From: Actinobacteria bacterium Ga0077560
Lineage (GTDB): Bacteria > Actinomycetota > Thermoleophilia > Miltoncostaeales > Miltoncostaeaceae
NCBI GenBank assembly: GCA_001464275.1
Contig: LNFL01000163.1
Span: 1-64,000 of the forward strand
DNA: 64,000 nucleotides
Reading direction: 5' to 3'
Numbering within the stretch: position 1 is the stretch's first letter; every line of letters starts with the position of its first letter. Of this stretch, positions 25,951 through 34,162 are shown in pieces. The position numbers and the translations under genes were made by a program. The notes beneath the pieces are model-generated. The model ran no database searches. It had not been told where the DNA came from and saw only the letters and a list, made by a program, of their open reading frames with translations.

Positions 25951-25962
25951 GCGGGCGGAGGC
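25935..25962 (+). terminator. Terminator hairpin spanning the stop codon
   Basis: GCCTCCGCCCGC and GCGGGCGGAGGC form a perfect 12-base stem. The 4-base loop CTGA includes the TGA stop of the monooxygenase (25948-25950). The last four sense codons are therefore part of the terminator stem. It also separates the convergent lipoprotein gene. Confidence 0.7.
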
Positions 25963-25971
25963 GGCGGTCCG

Positions 25972-26487
25972 TCACGGGGTGGTGGTGGTCCCCATCTCCG
26001 ACGACACGGGGATGTCGACGCAGGCCACGTAGTTCTCGAGGTTCTGCGCGGACTCGTGCACGTTGATGGCGTGCGGGGCGCTCTGGATGGTCTCCAGCGA
26101 CGCCGGCACCATGGTCTCGGTCTCGTCGTTCGAGGCGTCCGCCAGCGGGAACTTGGGCGCGGGGTTCAGGTCGGCGCACGTGCCCTCGTGGACGTGGGCC
26201 GGATGCATCCCGGGGGCGCCCTCCAGGTCCACCGTGACCGTCGTCTGGTCGCCGTCACCGGTGAGCGTCACCTCGCCGGTCACGCCGGAGCCGTTCTGCT
26301 CCTGCAGATCCAGGGTGAGGTCCGCACCCTCGATCGCGTCCCGGGCGTCATCGGCGACGCTGCCCACCTGCTCGGTGGCCGTGTTCACCGCGCCCTCGAC
26401 GCCGTCGTCGTCGTCACCGCAGGCCGCCATCCCGGCAGACATCGCCCCCACGCACAGGACGAGCGCCGCAAACCGTTGAAACCGCAT
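25972..26487 (-). CDS. Lipoprotein with CHRD/SOD-like domain
   Basis: A 171-residue protein with lipobox 'AGMAAC' (Cys at about 23) after a signal peptide. An Asp-rich linker is followed by a domain with 'GMHPAHVHEGTCADLNPAPK' and 'APHAINVHES..NYVACVDI'. The His/Cys spacing resembles CHRD and Cu/Zn-superoxide-dismutase-like folds, with two Cys that could form the conserved disulfide. Whether it binds copper is not certain. It stands alone, convergent to the monooxygenase. Confidence 0.7.
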   Translation of the reverse strand: MRFQRFAALVLCVGAMSAGMAACGDDDDGVEGAVNTATEQVGSVADDARDAIEGADLTLDLQEQNGSGVTGEVTLTGDGDQTTVTVDLEGAPGMHPAHVHEGTCADLNPAPKFPLADASNDETETMVPASLETIQSAPHAINVHESAQNLENYVACVDIPVSSEMGTTTTP

Positions 26488-26555
26488 CCAATTCCTCCAG
26501 GTCGAGTCCGGAGGCGGTACCCCCGGGGCTCCCCGGGAAACGCGGCGGCCGTCGG

Positions 26556-26753
26556 TCAGCGGCTGATGGAGGTCTCCATGCCGGATGCCACGGGCATCTC
26601 GGGGCGCGGGCGCTCGACCGGCGCCACCATGCGCACGGGCCGGCGGGGCATGAGCGAGCGGAACATGGCGCCGATGCGCTGGATGAGGCTGCGACGGCGG
26701 GTCTCGAGGGCCACGCCGCGAAGCGGGCCGGTGGTGATGCGGATGACGGTCAT
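26556..26753 (-). CDS. Small basic protein of unknown function
   Basis: A 65-residue arginine-rich protein ('MTVIRITTGPLRGVALETRR' to 'METSISR'). The ATG at 26753 has AGAAGG about 9 bases upstream. Third positions look coding. No domain is recognised; the amphipathic centre 'SLIQRIGAMFRSLMPRRP' might contact membranes or nucleic acid. Confidence 0.45.
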   Translation of the reverse strand: MTVIRITTGPLRGVALETRRRSLIQRIGAMFRSLMPRRPVRMVAPVERPRPEMPVASGMETSISR

Positions 26754-26808
26754 GCCCTGACCTTCTCCGGGCCGCCGCGCACTCCTGCCGGGGCGGGCGC
26801 CGCGGAAC

Positions 26809-27285
26809 CTACGGGGCGTCCGCGGAGGACCCCTGATCCCGGCCATCGGTCACCGCCCGCCGCCCGGTGATCACCACCTCGTGCCCGGTCATCCGCAGGC
26901 CCAGCCGCCGTGCCGCCGTCGCGATGGCCCGCTCCAGGTCCGGATCGGTGAAGGGCTCGACCCTGCCGGAGGCCTCGTCCACGAAGTGGTGGTGGCGGGT
27001 GCCCGGCAGCGCGAGCTCATACCGGGACGTCCCATCCGGCAGGACGTGGCGGTGCAGCAGACCCAGACCGTGCAGCTCGTCCAGGATCCGGTAGAGCGAT
27101 GCCTGGGAGCCGCCCCCGCCGTCACGGCGCAGGCGGTCCATGAGCTCCTGGACGCTCACGAGGCACTGCGCATCGCGGGCGAGGCACTCCATCACCCGTT
27201 CGCGCGCGGCGCCGGTCCGGAGCCCCGCCGCCGCGAGGCGCTCATGCGCGGTGGCCAGCCATCGGTCACGGAGCTGCGCGTCCAC
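26809..27285 (-). CDS. Fur-family metalloregulator
   Basis: A 158-residue Fur-like protein. The winged helix has 'TGAARERVMECLARDAQCLV', 'SQASLYRILDELHGLGLLHR', and the dimerisation domain begins 'TRHHHFVDEASGRVEPFTD'. The 'HHHF' regulatory-site motif is intact, but the C-terminal CxxC zinc pairs of many Fur proteins are absent. The GTG at 27285 follows TATCCT at 7 bases, so the transcript is probably leaderless. It lies 53 bases behind a His-rich metal-binding gene, suggesting zinc, nickel or iron control. Confidence 0.85.
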   Translation of the reverse strand: MDAQLRDRWLATAHERLAAAGLRTGAARERVMECLARDAQCLVSVQELMDRLRRDGGGGSQASLYRILDELHGLGLLHRHVLPDGTSRYELALPGTRHHHFVDEASGRVEPFTDPDLERAIATAARRLGLRMTGHEVVITGRRAVTDGRDQGSSADAP

Positions 27286-27292
27286 TCCCGGG

Positions 27293-27298
27293 AGGATA
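27293..27298 (-). promoter_or_regulatory. Leaderless -10 box of Fur-family gene (TATCCT)
   Basis: On the minus strand TATCCT ends 7 bases before the GTG at 27285, matching the window-wide leaderless pattern. Confidence 0.55.
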
Positions 27299-27308
27299 CC
27301 GCACTCCC

Positions 27309-27321
27309 GAGAGTGGTTCTC
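27309..27321. promoter_or_regulatory. Possible metalloregulator box
   Basis: GAGAGTGGTTCTC is an imperfect inverted repeat just upstream of the Fur-family promoter, around its -35 region. The location suits autoregulation. The match to a known Fur/Zur consensus is weak. Confidence 0.3.
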
Positions 27322-27338
27322 ATCATCACCCCACGCCG

Positions 27339-27692
27339 TCAGGCGGTCGAGAGGGCCCCGTGGTCGTCGCAGTGGTCGCCGTGCGGGTGGTGCAGGTGCC
27401 CGTCCACCAGGTAGTCGACATGGTCGCCGTGGGGCACCGGCTCGTGGCCGCACCCCTCGCCGTGGACGTGTCCCGGCTCGTGCCCGGCGCACCGGTGGTC
27501 CGGTGTGCACGCGTCGGGGTTGGCGTCCCCCACCTCGATGACGTGCTCGTCCACATGGTCACCGTGCGGGTGGTGCAGGTGGCCGTCGTGGAGGTAGTCG
27601 ACATGGTCGCCATGCCGGATGGCCGTGTGGCCGCAGCCCGGCGCGTGGCGGTGCTCGTGCCCCTCATGGATGACGTGCTCGTGTGCGCTCAT
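27339..27692 (-). CDS. Histidine-rich metal-binding protein with duplicated module
   Basis: A 117-residue protein, over a quarter His. Two copies of a roughly 33-residue module share 'HGDHVDYL.DGHLHHPHGDH', each preceded by 'CGH'. The Cys, Asp and His density suggests zinc or nickel chelation or storage. No signal peptide, so cytosolic. It lies immediately upstream of the Fur-family gene in the same direction, so both are probably metal-responsive. It is unlike permeases, although such proteins are sometimes mislabelled as zinc transporters. Confidence 0.8.
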   Translation of the reverse strand: MSAHEHVIHEGHEHRHAPGCGHTAIRHGDHVDYLHDGHLHHPHGDHVDEHVIEVGDANPDACTPDHRCAGHEPGHVHGEGCGHEPVPHGDHVDYLVDGHLHHPHGDHCDDHGALSTA

Positions 27693-27724
27693 GGGGCGAG
27701 TCTGCCGTGCGCGGTCCGGGGCGC

Positions 27725-27761
27725 CCAGCACCTGGGAATGCGAAGCGTTCCCAGGTGCTGG
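27725..27761 (-). terminator. Perfect 14-bp terminator hairpin
   Basis: CCAGCACCTGGGAA and TTCCCAGGTGCTGG pair perfectly, with a 9-base centre (TGCGAAGCG) that can fold two or three more pairs. It lies 24 bases after the stop of the triplicated-module gene (minus strand) and before the His-rich gene. Confidence 0.75.
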
Positions 27762-27785
27762 ATGCCGACGGCGTCAGGGCGGGGG

Positions 27786-28712
27786 CTACGGAGTGGAGCG
27801 GGCCGGCACGTCCACCTCGGCTCCCCCGGGGCCCGGCTCGATCGGCAGCGGCTCCGGAACCCCGACACCGGGATCGGGGAAGTCGACGCAGGTGATGTCG
27901 TCGGGGTCGAGGCCCGCCATCGACGCGAGCGCCGCCCGCAGACCGTCCACCTGCGCCCGCGTCGTGTACTCGCCGCCCACGGTGCCGTACGCGCTCGCCC
28001 CGTCGGGGACCGGGCTTCCCGGGGCGGGACGCAACTCGGCGCTGCACGACCCGATCGGCGGGACCCAGTAGTTGCACTGGATCTCCGTCGCCGGCCGGCC
28101 GCTCACCCGGGCCACGGCGGCACGGATCCGGTCCTCGTCACCGCGCGCCCGGTACTCACCGCTCACACCCGCCGTGATCGTGGCGCCCTTCGGCAGTCGC
28201 ACCCCGGGGGTCCACTGCACCTGGCAGGTCCCGGATCCCGCCGGTTCGGTGGCCGGGGCCGAGCTCTGGGTCTCGGCCGCCTTTGCGGCGTCCTCCGCCA
28301 CGGCCGGTTCCGCTGCGCCGTCGTAGCAGTCGACCGACTTCGCCGGCACGCCCGCGACCCCGGCGACGGCGTCCCGGACCGCGGTCCCATTCGTCGCCCG
28401 GAGGTAGGTGCCATTGACCCACCGATGCACCGTCGCTCCGGTCGGGAGGCCATCCACGGCCACGGCCCCCCCGGCGCTGCACGAGCCGATGGGCGCGGGC
28501 AGCACGGACACCGCGTCCGACCGCTCCGGGGCCGCGGAGAGGACGACCGAATCGCCCGCGCCACGGGTCGAGACGTCCGCCGTGGCGTTGCCGTTCGCCT
28601 GTGGCGGTGCGGGGGACGTGCCGCCATTCCCACCGGCGACCGCGACGGCGACGCCGAGGCCAAGGACGAGGGCGGTTGCGGCAACCGGGCGAAGCGCGGC
28701 GAGCGGGTCCAT
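27786..28712 (-). CDS. Secreted protein with three tandem two-cysteine modules
   Basis: A 308-residue protein with a signal or anchor helix (about 7-28). Three related modules of about 50-55 residues each have one Cys at either end: C78-C129, C163-C213 and C223-C275. Each shares the plan 'C....(L)P.GA......GEY..R.....(I)RAAVA.V.G......I.C'. One intramodule disulfide each is likely. Family not recognised. The ATG has AGGGAG upstream. It is divergent from the PQQ sugar dehydrogenase gene and ends in a strong terminator. Confidence 0.75.
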   Translation of the reverse strand: MDPLAALRPVAATALVLGLGVAVAVAGGNGGTSPAPPQANGNATADVSTRGAGDSVVLSAAPERSDAVSVLPAPIGSCSAGGAVAVDGLPTGATVHRWVNGTYLRATNGTAVRDAVAGVAGVPAKSVDCYDGAAEPAVAEDAAKAAETQSSAPATEPAGSGTCQVQWTPGVRLPKGATITAGVSGEYRARGDEDRIRAAVARVSGRPATEIQCNYWVPPIGSCSAELRPAPGSPVPDGASAYGTVGGEYTTRAQVDGLRAALASMAGLDPDDITCVDFPDPGVGVPEPLPIEPGPGGAEVDVPARSTP

Positions 28713-29089
28713 GTCTGCTCCCTGGAGGAATATCGGAACAACCACTCTCCGCCGCCGCCCTCCCAACCGTCACAGGCCGGTCGGCGCGATGGCGGGGCCA
28801 CTTCGGCGACCCTCGTGGGGCCATCACCGAGGTCGTACGCGTGGTCGGCGGGCGCCGTGCGGCTGCGCCGGGTGGGACGCCACATGAGAGGCGGGGTCTG
28901 CGCAGGGCACCGCCGGCGCGGAGACCCTCCGCATGGTCTCCGCAGCCCATCCGGATCTCGTTCGGCGGTTCTGTCGCTCCAGGCGGCGCGGCGCTCAACT
29001 CTCCCCCGCGGACGGCCGAGTCGTGCGCGCACGGACCACCGGCGACCCGCGATCGCCGGAGCGGCCCGCTCACGTCCTGGAGGGGAACC
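28713..29089. other. Divergent intergenic region
   Basis: About 377 bases between the module-repeat protein (minus) and the sugar dehydrogenase (plus). I see no gene and no clear promoter box beyond Shine-Dalgarno sequences at both edges. Confidence 0.4.
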
Positions 29090-32000
29090 ATGCACGCACG
29101 ACCGCCCCGGCGCGGCGCCCCACGCGCCCGCGCGCTGCTCGCCTCACTCGCCGCCGCGGCGGGCCTCGCCCTGGGCCTGGCCGCCCCCGCGGCGGCCGCG
29201 ACGCTGGACACCGGCCTGGCCGAGTCCGAGGTCGTGCGCGGCCTGGTGAGCCCCACCGCCATGGCGCAGCTGCCGGACGGGCGGGTGCTGGTGGCCCAGC
29301 AGGGCGGCGCGCTGCGGGTGGTCAAGGACGGCGCGCTGCTGAGCACCCCGATGCTCTCGGTGCCGGTGAGCAGCAGCGGTGAGCGCGGGCTCATCGGCGT
29401 CGCCGTCGACCCGGCCTTCCCCACCCGGCCGTACGTGTACGTGCACTACACGCGCTCGGCCTCTCCGGTGCGCAACGTGGTGAGCCGCTTCACCGTGAGC
29501 GGTGACACCGTGGTCGCGGGCAGCGAGCAGGTCCTGTTCGAGCTGGAGCCCCTGACCTCCGCCACCAACCACAACGGCGGCGCGCTGGGCTTCGGCGGCG
29601 ACGGGAAGCTGTACATCGCCGTCGGGGAGAACGCCCAGCCGTCGAAGGCCCAGCTGCTCGACAACCTGTTCGGGAAGATGCTCCGGATCGAGCCGGACGG
29701 CGGGGTCCCGGCCGACAACCCGTTCGCGGCCACCGCGACCGGCGCCAACCGCGCCATCTACGCGTACGGGCTGCGCAACCCGTTCACGTTCGCGGTGCAG
29801 CCGCGCACCGGACGCATCCTGGTGAACGACGTGGGACAGGCCAGCTGGGAGGAGATCGACGACCTCACGGCCGGCGCCAACTACGGCTGGCCGCTCAGCG
29901 AGGGCGCCACCACCACACCCGGGCAGACCACCCCGCTGCTGAGCTACTCCAGCTCGGCGGGCCCGGAGTGCGCCATCACCGGCGGGGCGTTCTACGACCC
30001 CGAGGTGCCCAGCTTCCCCGCCGGGTACGCGGGCGACTACCTGTACGCCGACTTCTGCGCCGGCTGGATCCGCCGCCTGGACCCCGCGACCGGCGCGGTC
30101 GCAGACCTCGGCACCGGGCTGGTGAGCGGGATCGTGGGACTGCTGGTGGAGCCCGGCGGCGACGTGCTCTACCTCACGCGGAACCTGGGCGGCTCGTCCT
30201 CCGACGGGCGGCTCATGCGCATCGCCAACACACTGGCCCCCACCGTGGCCACCCAGCCGCAGGACCTGGCCGTCACCGTGGGCGACACCGCCACATTCAC
30301 GGTCGGTGCCGGCGGCACGGGTCCGTTCACCTTCCAGTGGCAGCGCGACGGCATCGACATCCCGGGACAGACGGCGGAGACCCTCACGCTGCCGGCGGTC
30401 ACGGCGGGGGACGACGGCGCCCGCCTGCGGGTGCGGATCACCTCCCCCACCGGAAGCGTCGTCTCGCGCGCCGCGCTGCTGAGCGTGTCGGCCAACCGGG
30501 CGCCCACGGCCACCATCACCGCGCCGACGGCGACCACGACCTATGCCGGCGGTGACCGCATCGCGTACGCCGGCGTCGCGAGCGACCCCGAGGACGGCAC
30601 GCTGCCCGGCTCGGCGGTCTCGTGGCGGGTCGACTTCCACCACGACACCCACCTCCACCCCTTCATCCCCGAGACCCCGGGCGCCCTGGCCGGGGAGTTC
30701 GTGATCCCCACCACCGGGGAGACCTCCACCGACGTCTGGTACCGCATCACCATGACCGTCCGCGACTCAGGCGGGCGAACCGCGAGCAGCGTCGTCGACG
30801 TGCGCCCGCGGACCGTGCGCCTCCAGCTGGCCACCCAGCCCGCCGGGCTGTCGGTGCTGGTGGACGGACAGCCGGTGGCGACGCCGGCGACCGTGGACAG
30901 CGTGGTGGGCATGGAGCGCTCCCTGGGACCGGTCTCGCCGCAGACGGCGCTCGGCACCGCCTGGCTGTTCACGGGCTGGGCGGACGGCGGGGCGGCGAAC
31001 CGCGTCATCTCCACCCCGGCGGCCGACACCGCCTACACCGCCCGGTTCGCGGAGGCCGCCTGGCAGGAATCCGGCGGACAGGTGGTGCTGGAGGCCGAGC
31101 AGGCCGACGAGACCATCACCCGGGGCGGACGCTCCTGGAGCACCGCCATCTCACCCACCGGCTGGGCGGGGACCGGCGCGCTGGTGGTGACGCCCAACGC
31201 GGGCGCCACCATCAACACCGGCTACGCCACCACCAGCCCCCAGGCCAGGTACCGCATCCGGTTCACGACCACCGGCACCTACCAGGTGTGGGTGCGCGGG
31301 CGGGCACCCGGCACCAGCGACAACAGCATCCACATCGGCCTCGACGGGGCGGCGCCCGCCAGCGCGGATCGCCTGGAGCTCCCGACGCTGGGTGCGTGGG
31401 CGTGGAGCCGGTCGACCATGGACGGCGTGAACGCCACCATCACGGTCACCACACCCGGCATCCACACGCTGGAGGCGTGGATGCGCGAGGACGGCTTCCT
31501 CGTGGACCGCATCCTGCTCACCCGCAGCACCACGACGGTGCCCAGCGGGACCGGCCCGGCCGCGAGCCCCCGGGGGTCCGCGGCGGATCTGACACCGCCG
31601 GCGGTCACCGCACGCACGCCCACCCCGGACGCCACCGGCGTGGGTCTCACCGCGAACGTCGTGGTGACGTTCTCGGAGCCCATGGCGGCCGCGTCGGTGA
31701 GCGCATCCGGCGCCCGTCTGGTGCGCGCCTCCGACGGCGCGGAGGTGTCGGCCGCACGCACGCTGAGCGCCGACGGCCGCACGCTCACCATCGACCCCGC
31801 CTCCGCCCTGGACGGGTCGGCGACGTACCGGGTGGACCTGGGCCCCGCGCTCACGGACGCCGCCGGCAATCCGCTGACCGCGGTGAGCTGGGTGTTCACC
31901 ACCGCCGCGACCCCGCCCCCGGTGGTCGCCTGGCAGGAGTCGGGCGGTCAGGTGGTGATCGAGGCAGAGCAGCCGGACGAGACCATCGCCCGCGGCGGGC

Positions 32001-32446
32001 GGTCCTGGGGGCCGGTGACCTCTCCCACCGGCTGGGTCGGCAGCGGCGCGCTGCTGATCCCCAACACCGGCGGTTACTCGGACCCGGGCTACGTCACCGC
32101 GGCGCCCCAGGCGCGCTACCGCATCCGGTTCGCCACCACCGGGACCTACCAGGTGTGGATCCGGGGGCGGGCCCCCACCGGCAGCGACAACAGCCTGCAC
32201 ATCGGTCTCGACGGCGCCGCGGTGGCCAGCGCCGACCGGCTGCAGGTGACCACCTATGGCACCTGGCTGTGGAGCCGGAACACCATGGACGGGGTGAACG
32301 CCACCATCACGGTGGCCACCCCGGGGGTCCACACCCTGGAGGCGTGGATGCGCGAGGACGGCCTGCTGGTGGACCGCATCCTGCTCACCCGCAGCACCAC
32401 GCTCGTGCCCAGCGGAACCGGCCCGGCCGCCAGCCCGCGCGTGTGA
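29090..32446 (+). CDS. PQQ-type sugar dehydrogenase with duplicated C-terminal carbohydrate-binding-like domains
   Basis: A 1118-residue secreted protein; GGAGGGG precedes the ATG. Signal peptide ends about residue 36 ('APAAAA'). Residues about 40-385 are a soluble glucose/aldose dehydrogenase-type propeller: 'SSSGERGLIGVAVDP', 'TNHNGGALGFGGDGKLYIAV', 'YGLRNPFTFAV', 'NDVGQASWEEIDDL'. Next come an Ig-like domain, a stretch with a beta-sheet fold, and two roughly 150-residue near-identical modules ('WQESGGQVVLEAEQADETIT' and 'WQESGGQVVIEAEQPDETIA') separated by a Big_5-like Ig domain. The modules resemble CBM6/galactose-binding folds. It probably oxidises sugars while bound to a polysaccharide. 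Confidence 0.85.
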   Translation: MHARPPRRGAPRARALLASLAAAAGLALGLAAPAAAATLDTGLAESEVVRGLVSPTAMAQLPDGRVLVAQQGGALRVVKDGALLSTPMLSVPVSSSGERGLIGVAVDPAFPTRPYVYVHYTRSASPVRNVVSRFTVSGDTVVAGSEQVLFELEPLTSATNHNGGALGFGGDGKLYIAVGENAQPSKAQLLDNLFGKMLRIEPDGGVPADNPFAATATGANRAIYAYGLRNPFTFAVQPRTGRILVNDVGQASWEEIDDLTAGANYGWPLSEGATTTPGQTTPLLSYSSSAGPECAITGGAFYDPEVPSFPAGYAGDYLYADFCAGWIRRLDPATGAVADLGTGLVSGIVGLLVEPGGDVLYLTRNLGGSSSDGRLMRIANTLAPTVATQPQDLAVTVGDTATFTVGAGGTGPFTFQWQRDGIDIPGQTAETLTLPAVTAGDDGARLRVRITSPTGSVVSRAALLSVSANRAPTATITAPTATTTYAGGDRIAYAGVASDPEDGTLPGSAVSWRVDFHHDTHLHPFIPETPGALAGEFVIPTTGETSTDVWYRITMTVRDSGGRTASSVVDVRPRTVRLQLATQPAGLSVLVDGQPVATPATVDSVVGMERSLGPVSPQTALGTAWLFTGWADGGAANRVISTPAADTAYTARFAEAAWQESGGQVVLEAEQADETITRGGRSWSTAISPTGWAGTGALVVTPNAGATINTGYATTSPQARYRIRFTTTGTYQVWVRGRAPGTSDNSIHIGLDGAAPASADRLELPTLGAWAWSRSTMDGVNATITVTTPGIHTLEAWMREDGFLVDRILLTRSTTTVPSGTGPAASPRGSAADLTPPAVTARTPTPDATGVGLTANVVVTFSEPMAAASVSASGARLVRASDGAEVSAARTLSADGRTLTIDPASALDGSATYRVDLGPALTDAAGNPLTAVSWVFTTAATPPPVVAWQESGGQVVIEAEQPDETIARGGRSWGPVTSPTGWVGSGALLIPNTGGYSDPGYVTAAPQARYRIRFATTGTYQVWIRGRAPTGSDNSLHIGLDGAAVASADRLQVTTYGTWLWSRNTMDGVNATITVATPGVHTLEAWMREDGLLVDRILLTRSTTLVPSGTGPAASPRV

Positions 32447-32454
32447 GACGCACC

Positions 32455-32487
32455 CGATGCCTCCGCCGGCACGCGGCGGAGGCATCG
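32455..32487 (+). terminator. Perfect 14-bp terminator hairpin
   Basis: CGATGCCTCCGCCG and CGGCGGAGGCATCG around a 5-base loop, 8 bases after the dehydrogenase stop. Confidence 0.75.
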
Positions 32488-32560
32488 CGGTCCCCGGGCG
32501 CGTGACCGCCCACGCCAGCGTGCATATTCAGGGTGGCCCTCACACCCAGCGGAGCCGTGA

Positions 32561-34147
32561 ATGGACGACGTCGACTACCTCATCCTCGGAGGCGGGACCG
32601 CCGGATGCATCCTGGCGGCCCGGTTGTCGGAGTCGGGCCACCACCGGGTGATGCTGGTGGAGGCCGGCGGTGCGCCGCGCAGCCCGTACATCCGCATCCC
32701 CGCCGGTTTCGGCCACCTGCTGCGCAGCCCGCACCACAACTGGGCGTACGAGTCGGAGCCGCATCCGGACACCGACGACCGCCCCATCCCCATCCCCAGC
32801 GGCCGCGGCCTGGGCGGCTCGGGGCTCATCAACGGGATGGTCTACGTGCGCGGGCAGGCGGCCGACTACGACGGCTGGGCCGGCGGCGGTGCCACCGGCT
32901 GGGGATGGGCGGATGTGGAGCCGTGGTTCCGGCGCATCGAGGACTACGCGCAGGGCGGCGCGGGACGCGGGCGCGGCGGGCCGGTCCATCTGACCCAGGT
33001 GCGGGAGCGCTTCCCCGTGGCCGACGCCTTCCTGGCCGCGGCCGCCGAGGACGGCGCGCCGATCGTGGAGGACTACAACCTCGACCAGCGCGGCTACGGC
33101 TACTACCAGGTCAACCAATACCGGGGCCGGCGCTGGAGCCCGTACGAGGCGTACCTGGCCCCCGCCCGCCGGCGCCCGAATCTGACCGTGCTGACCCATA
33201 CCCAGGCCACCGGGCTCACGTTCGACGGGCGGCGCTGCACGGGCGCGCGGCTGCTGCGCCGCGGCACGCCCGGCGAGGTCCGCGCGCGCCGGGAGGTCAT
33301 CCTGGCGGCCGGCGCGATCCGCTCGCCGCAGCTGCTGGAGCTGTCGGGGATCGGCCGCCCCGACGTGCTGGAACCCATCGGCGTCCCGGTGCGCCACGAG
33401 CTGCCCGGCGTGGGCGAGCACTACACCGACCACTACGCGCTGCGGGTCAACTGGCGCCTGCACGGGGTGCGCAGCCTGAATGAGTCCACGCGCGGCTGGC
33501 GGCTGGCGGCCGCGGTGGCCCGCTGGGCGTGGCGACGCGACGGCATCCTCACCCTGGGGCCGGCGCTGTGCCACGGGTTCGTGTCCACCGACCCGGCGGA
33601 CGAACGGCCGGACACCCAGTTCCTGTTCATGCACGCCAGCTACGAGAACGCCGCGAAGCGGGTGCTCGACCGGCTGCCGGGCATGACGGTGGGGATCATC
33701 CAGCAGCGGCCGCGCTCCACCGGAACGATCCACGCGGCGTCCGCCGACCCGCTGGCCCCGCCGGCCATCACCCCGCGGTTCCTCAGCGACCCCGACGACC
33801 GCCGCCGCGTGGTGGCCGCCATCCGGATCGCCCGCCGGCTGGTGACCCGGCCCTCACTCGCCCCGCTGGTGGAGCGTGAGATGAACCCGGGTCCCGCCGC
33901 CGACGACGACGCGGCCCTGCTGGCGTGGGCCCGGGCGACCGGCCAGACGCTCTACCACCCGTGCGGGACGTGCCGCATGGGCACCGGGGACGACGCCGTG
34001 GTGGACCCGCGCCTGCGCGTGCGCGGCGTGGAGGGGCTGCGGGTGGCCGACGCCTCGGTGATGCCCACCATCACCTCGGGGAACATCCACGCCCCGGTGA
34101 TCATGGTGGCCGAGCGGGCCGCGGAGATGATCCTGGCCGACGCCTGA
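32561..34147 (+). CDS. GMC-family flavin oxidoreductase
   Basis: A 528-residue choline-dehydrogenase-like enzyme. FAD-binding 'DYLILGGGTAGCILAARLSE', 'GLGGSGLINGMVYVRGQAAD' (GMC signature 1), 'GAIRSPQLLELSGIGRPDVL' (signature 2), and the active-site region 'LYHPCGTCRMGTGDDAVVD' with 'VMPTITSGNIHAP'. It oxidises an alcohol or aldehyde; substrate unknown. AGCGGAG precedes the ATG. It follows the sugar dehydrogenase by 114 bases behind a terminator, so it has its own promoter. Confidence 0.9.
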   Translation: MDDVDYLILGGGTAGCILAARLSESGHHRVMLVEAGGAPRSPYIRIPAGFGHLLRSPHHNWAYESEPHPDTDDRPIPIPSGRGLGGSGLINGMVYVRGQAADYDGWAGGGATGWGWADVEPWFRRIEDYAQGGAGRGRGGPVHLTQVRERFPVADAFLAAAAEDGAPIVEDYNLDQRGYGYYQVNQYRGRRWSPYEAYLAPARRRPNLTVLTHTQATGLTFDGRRCTGARLLRRGTPGEVRARREVILAAGAIRSPQLLELSGIGRPDVLEPIGVPVRHELPGVGEHYTDHYALRVNWRLHGVRSLNESTRGWRLAAAVARWAWRRDGILTLGPALCHGFVSTDPADERPDTQFLFMHASYENAAKRVLDRLPGMTVGIIQQRPRSTGTIHAASADPLAPPAITPRFLSDPDDRRRVVAAIRIARRLVTRPSLAPLVEREMNPGPAADDDAALLAWARATGQTLYHPCGTCRMGTGDDAVVDPRLRVRGVEGLRVADASVMPTITSGNIHAPVIMVAERAAEMILADA

Positions 34148-34162
34148 GCGACCGACCCAGGC

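Noticed and set aside
27339..27692. His-rich protein as a zinc transporter subunit
   Set aside because: It has no hydrophobic segments; a soluble metal-binding role fits better.
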